From: an uncultured Acetobacteraceae bacterium
GTDB taxonomy: Bacteria; Pseudomonadota; Alphaproteobacteria; Acetobacterales; Acetobacteraceae
Assembly: GCA_903839965.1 (NCBI GenBank)
Contig: CAIMEK010000682.1
Coordinates: 1 to 19,209, forward strand
Length of the DNA stretch: 19,209 nt
Reading direction: 5' to 3'
In this document: piece by piece, positions 18,501 to 19,209 of the stretch
Position numbering within the stretch: the stretch's first letter is position 1
How the letters are laid out: every line of letters begins with the position of its first letter
The notes under the pieces: generated by a model
Databases searched by the model: none
What the model was told of the DNA's origin: nothing
What the model saw: only the letters and a program-made list of their open reading frames with translations
Program-made: the position numbers and the translations under genes

Positions 18501-18716
18501 CAGCATGAGCAGTTGCGTCAGCTCGCTCAGATGCTCGTGACAACCATCAGAAGCTCCGCCACCATAGATTGGACACGCAAGGAAAGTGTGCGGGCCAAAA
18601 TGCGAATCGAGGTGCGGAAGCTGCTCGCTCGCTATGGCTATCCCCCGGACCTTCAAAGGGCCGCCGTCGATCTTATACTCCAACAGGCTGCCGAACTTGC
18701 CGAGAGTTGGGCGTAG
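15573..18716 (+). CDS. hsdR: Type I restriction endonuclease/translocase subunit HsdR
   Basis: ATP-driven motor that pulls DNA and cuts it when the HsdS site is unmethylated. 1047 residues, normal length. The N-terminal PD-(D/E)xK nuclease has Asp154 and Glu168-x-Lys170 (IRADIVTFVNGLPLGLIELK). The superfamily 2 helicase core has Walker A TQGSGKS (311-317), TDRNDLDDQLF, DEAH (415-418), FTATP (457-461), and later LAIVRDMWLTGFDAPSLHTL and motif VI MQAIARVNRVW. The C-terminal several hundred residues are helical and should bind HsdM/HsdS. The ATG overlaps the stop of the preceding gene (ATGA). All key residues are present, so the nuclease looks active. The inverted repeat starts only about 24 bases after the stop. 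Confidence 0.96.
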   Translation: MSPPGSAECDRTSALREAAVELAALSWFELIGWRTLPGEQLAPDGKLGARSDYRQAVLEPELRSALATLNPAATPGMIDDAVRTVLAACSQDLLENNRGFHPLLASGVPVQVNEGGESRTIGLRLLDRENPASNRLLAVNQFTVQGQHETIRADIVTFVNGLPLGLIELKSPIAAQATLETAHTQLQNYKAKALELLRFNQVLVISDGVQARIGSLTAGMDRFTPWRTIDGTKLDDPGRSELEVLIRGVFAPERFLDLIVDYATFEIADGVAQAKKLAAYHQFHAVRKALESTVRAAGKNGRRKGGVVWHTQGSGKSLTMLFFVRQLQLAKALRNPTIVLITDRNDLDDQLFGTFNAHGATLRGIPHKAENVADMRRHLTVDIGGIVFTSIQKFRGVEGEHPLLTNRSNVIVIADEAHRTEYGFRKRYVVRDGRVRETVGFAEYLHQALPNATFVGFTATPIEIKDRDTQAVFGNVIDTYDMTQAVTDKATVPIYYTARLAKLHLRLSDEERTELDELAEELTEGDDAALERSKSKLSRFEEVVGAPDRIAQVAADIVEHFELRREALGGGKGMIVVISRRVAVELYDRIAALRPDWLSTDVKDDAAGLLKVVITGNGSADPVPLQPHLRNKQRREGLAERFKKPDSRFDLAIVRDMWLTGFDAPSLHTLYIDKPMRGHGLMQAIARVNRVWQDKPGGLIVDYLGLGAELRAALAEYSTGDREQVKLDPDEAVCQTLTRLESAEALLAGAPWHDFFDADPAGRLTILKQCLDYLLARSRRDEFVRVATELEAAYGISAGDERVTERRNEIALIAALRANLVKYTAGSGRDRVRVEQDIRQLLSRAVMADGILDVFKSAGLEQPDLSVLSEEFLAEVRQTKEKNLAVETLRRLLAGEISARLRTNIVQARKLTQRLEETLRRYHNRAVDSVQVIEELIELARDIGAEAARGAELGLTPEELAFYDALAENGSARELMQHEQLRQLAQMLVTTIRSSATIDWTRKESVRAKMRIEVRKLLARYGYPPDLQRAAVDLILQQAAELAESWA

Positions 18717-18739
18717 AGTTGCAGGCGATCTTGTGTGGC

Positions 18740-18980
18740 CCTTCGCTCAGCTGCTTGCGGGCAACCAGCAGCCATCGTTCGCCATGCAATCCCGGCTTCG
18801 GCTGGCCTTGCAGCGGCAGCAAGTCTGACCGGCATTGCCGGGAGCCATGAGCGCCGAGGCGGTCGCCTTGACCCAACCCAGCCCCGGCAGTGAAGCCAGT
18901 ATGCCGGCGTCAGCTCATCTGTTCCCCTCACGCAATGCTGCCAGAAGTGTTACCTCCCACGGAGATCACTATATCCCGGG
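18740..18980 (+). repeat. Right copy of the diverged inverted repeat flanking the hsd operon
   Basis: Matches 11005-11236 in opposite orientation. Shared landmarks are GCCATGCAATCCC, TGCCGGGAGCCATGA and the 26-base identical block at 18929-18954. In both copies a frame reading SRNAARSVTS-x-GD-x-Y-(I/V)-P is kept with mostly synonymous changes, hinting that this part once was coding or is still under constraint. Confidence 0.75.
18742..18828 (+). pseudogene. Second copy of the HTH gene tail, after hsdR
   Basis: The plus frame reads FAQLLAGNQQPSFAMQSRLR then LALQRQQV and stop, matching the C-terminus of the left-hand HTH remnant (LLAGGRQPTTAMQSRLRLAL). Similarity fades upstream of about 18742, close to the hsdR stop, so the hsd cassette probably joined inside this gene. 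Only the tail is present, without its own start. Confidence 0.5.
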
Positions 18981-18991
18981 CAGGGGGAAAA

Positions 18992-19021
18992 ATGGCCCTC
19001 GGCCGCCTTGTCAGAGGTTAG
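18992..19021 (+). pseudogene. Possible start of a tyrosine integrase gene, cut off after nine codons
   Basis: MALGRLVRG then TAG, preceded by AGGGGGA at a 3-base spacing from the ATG. MALGRL is a common beginning of DUF4102/arm-binding island integrases in alphaproteobacteria. The nine codons are too few for certainty. The left repeat copy is followed at a comparable distance by MAKAVLAGG, so both repeats may be the 5' flanks of old integrase genes. Confidence 0.25.
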
Positions 19022-19116
19022 CCGGTCGACACGGCCGAGCACGACCAAGCCTCGGAGGTGCTATCCGAAGGCGGAAACTGATCTCGTCATCCGCCCATTC
19101 CGCAGTAAGATAGATC

Positions 19117-19127
19117 GTCCAGTGGAC
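19117..19127. promoter_or_regulatory. Palindrome GTCCAGTGGAC before the AlpA-like start
   Basis: A perfect 5+1+5 inverted repeat just downstream of a -10-like TAAGAT (19106-19111), at the place where a transcript would begin. Candidate operator; the regulator is unknown. Confidence 0.3.
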
Positions 19128-19142
19128 CAGTCATCCACCGGG

Positions 19143-19156
19143 GCATCGCGCGATGC
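19143..19156. promoter_or_regulatory. Perfect 14-base palindrome upstream of the AlpA-like start
   Basis: GCATCGCGCGATGC is its own reverse complement and lies 22 bases before the ATG at 19179. It may be an operator, for example for autoregulation, or form a small hairpin in the leader. Confidence 0.4.
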
Positions 19157-19178
19157 TCCCTCAACGGGAGATACCGTG

Positions 19179-19209
19179 ATGCGGATTTTGTCCAAGCGTC
19201 AGCTCAAGG
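19179..19209 (+). CDS. Start of a probable AlpA-family regulator (cut by the window end)
   Basis: Only ten codons are present (MRILSKRQLK). CGGGAG lies 8 bases upstream of the ATG; a GTG at 19176 is also possible. The N-terminus resembles small AlpA-type excisionase/transcription factors, which often begin M-R-x-L-S-K-R-Q and live on integrated elements. With so few residues this is a suggestion only. Confidence 0.35.
   Translation, partial: MRILSKRQLK

Larger units (their letters stand above)
18829..19178. other. Right flank with repeat and no intact gene
   Basis: The 350 bases after the HTH tail contain the rest of the inverted repeat (to about 18980), a possible integrase start (18992), and about 100 bases of AT-richer DNA (19080-19178) with two palindromes before a gene start at 19179. 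Open frames through it are short or unrecognised. A -10-like TAAGAT lies at 19106-19111, without a good -35. Confidence 0.4.

Overview
High-GC chromosomal DNA, most likely from an alphaproteobacterium. The Hfq protein is of the alphaproteobacterial type (VNGVKLQGIITWFDNF, LVYKHAIST), it is followed directly by hflX as is common in that class, and a near-perfect FNR/FixK-type box lies upstream of ackA. Some details recall Rhodospirillales/Acetobacteraceae, but the family is inference.

Positions 1-5567, minus strand: an acetyl-phosphate/acetate block. Reading on the minus strand, a thiamine-diphosphate enzyme of the pyruvate oxidase family (5567-3819) is followed after a 430-base regulatory gap by ackA (3388-2165) and, one base later, pta (2163-52). 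Together they could turn pyruvate into acetyl phosphate, acetate and acetyl-CoA. The first enzyme, however, has Gly where the family has its catalytic Glu. A TTGAT-N4-GTCAA palindrome sits 150 bases upstream of ackA.

Positions 5568-10770: core genome. hfq, hflX and an inositol-monophosphatase-family gene overlap or abut on the plus strand; hflX seems to use a CTG start. A PPK2-type polyphosphate kinase follows, then a convergent short-chain dehydrogenase and a complete tRNA-Arg(ACG).

Positions 10771-19209: an accessory region starting at the 3' end of the tRNA. About 1.1 kb of gene debris comes first: a possible tyrosine-integrase N-terminus, an HTH gene tail, and the C-terminal part of a Cas1 gene with an in-frame stop. 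A complete type I restriction-modification operon follows, in the order hsdM-hsdS-[Abi-like gene]-hsdR, all overlapping or nearly so. A diverged copy of about 240 bp of the left-hand debris flanks the operon on the right in inverted orientation. It carries the same HTH tail and what looks like another integrase start. The window ends in the first codons of what may be an AlpA-type regulator, preceded by two palindromes. I read this as a tRNA-anchored defence island, built from several decayed integrated elements, whose working cargo is the restriction operon with its embedded Abi-like gene.

I see no CRISPR array, rRNA or intact insertion sequence. Most other long reading frames are antisense shadows of GC-rich genes.
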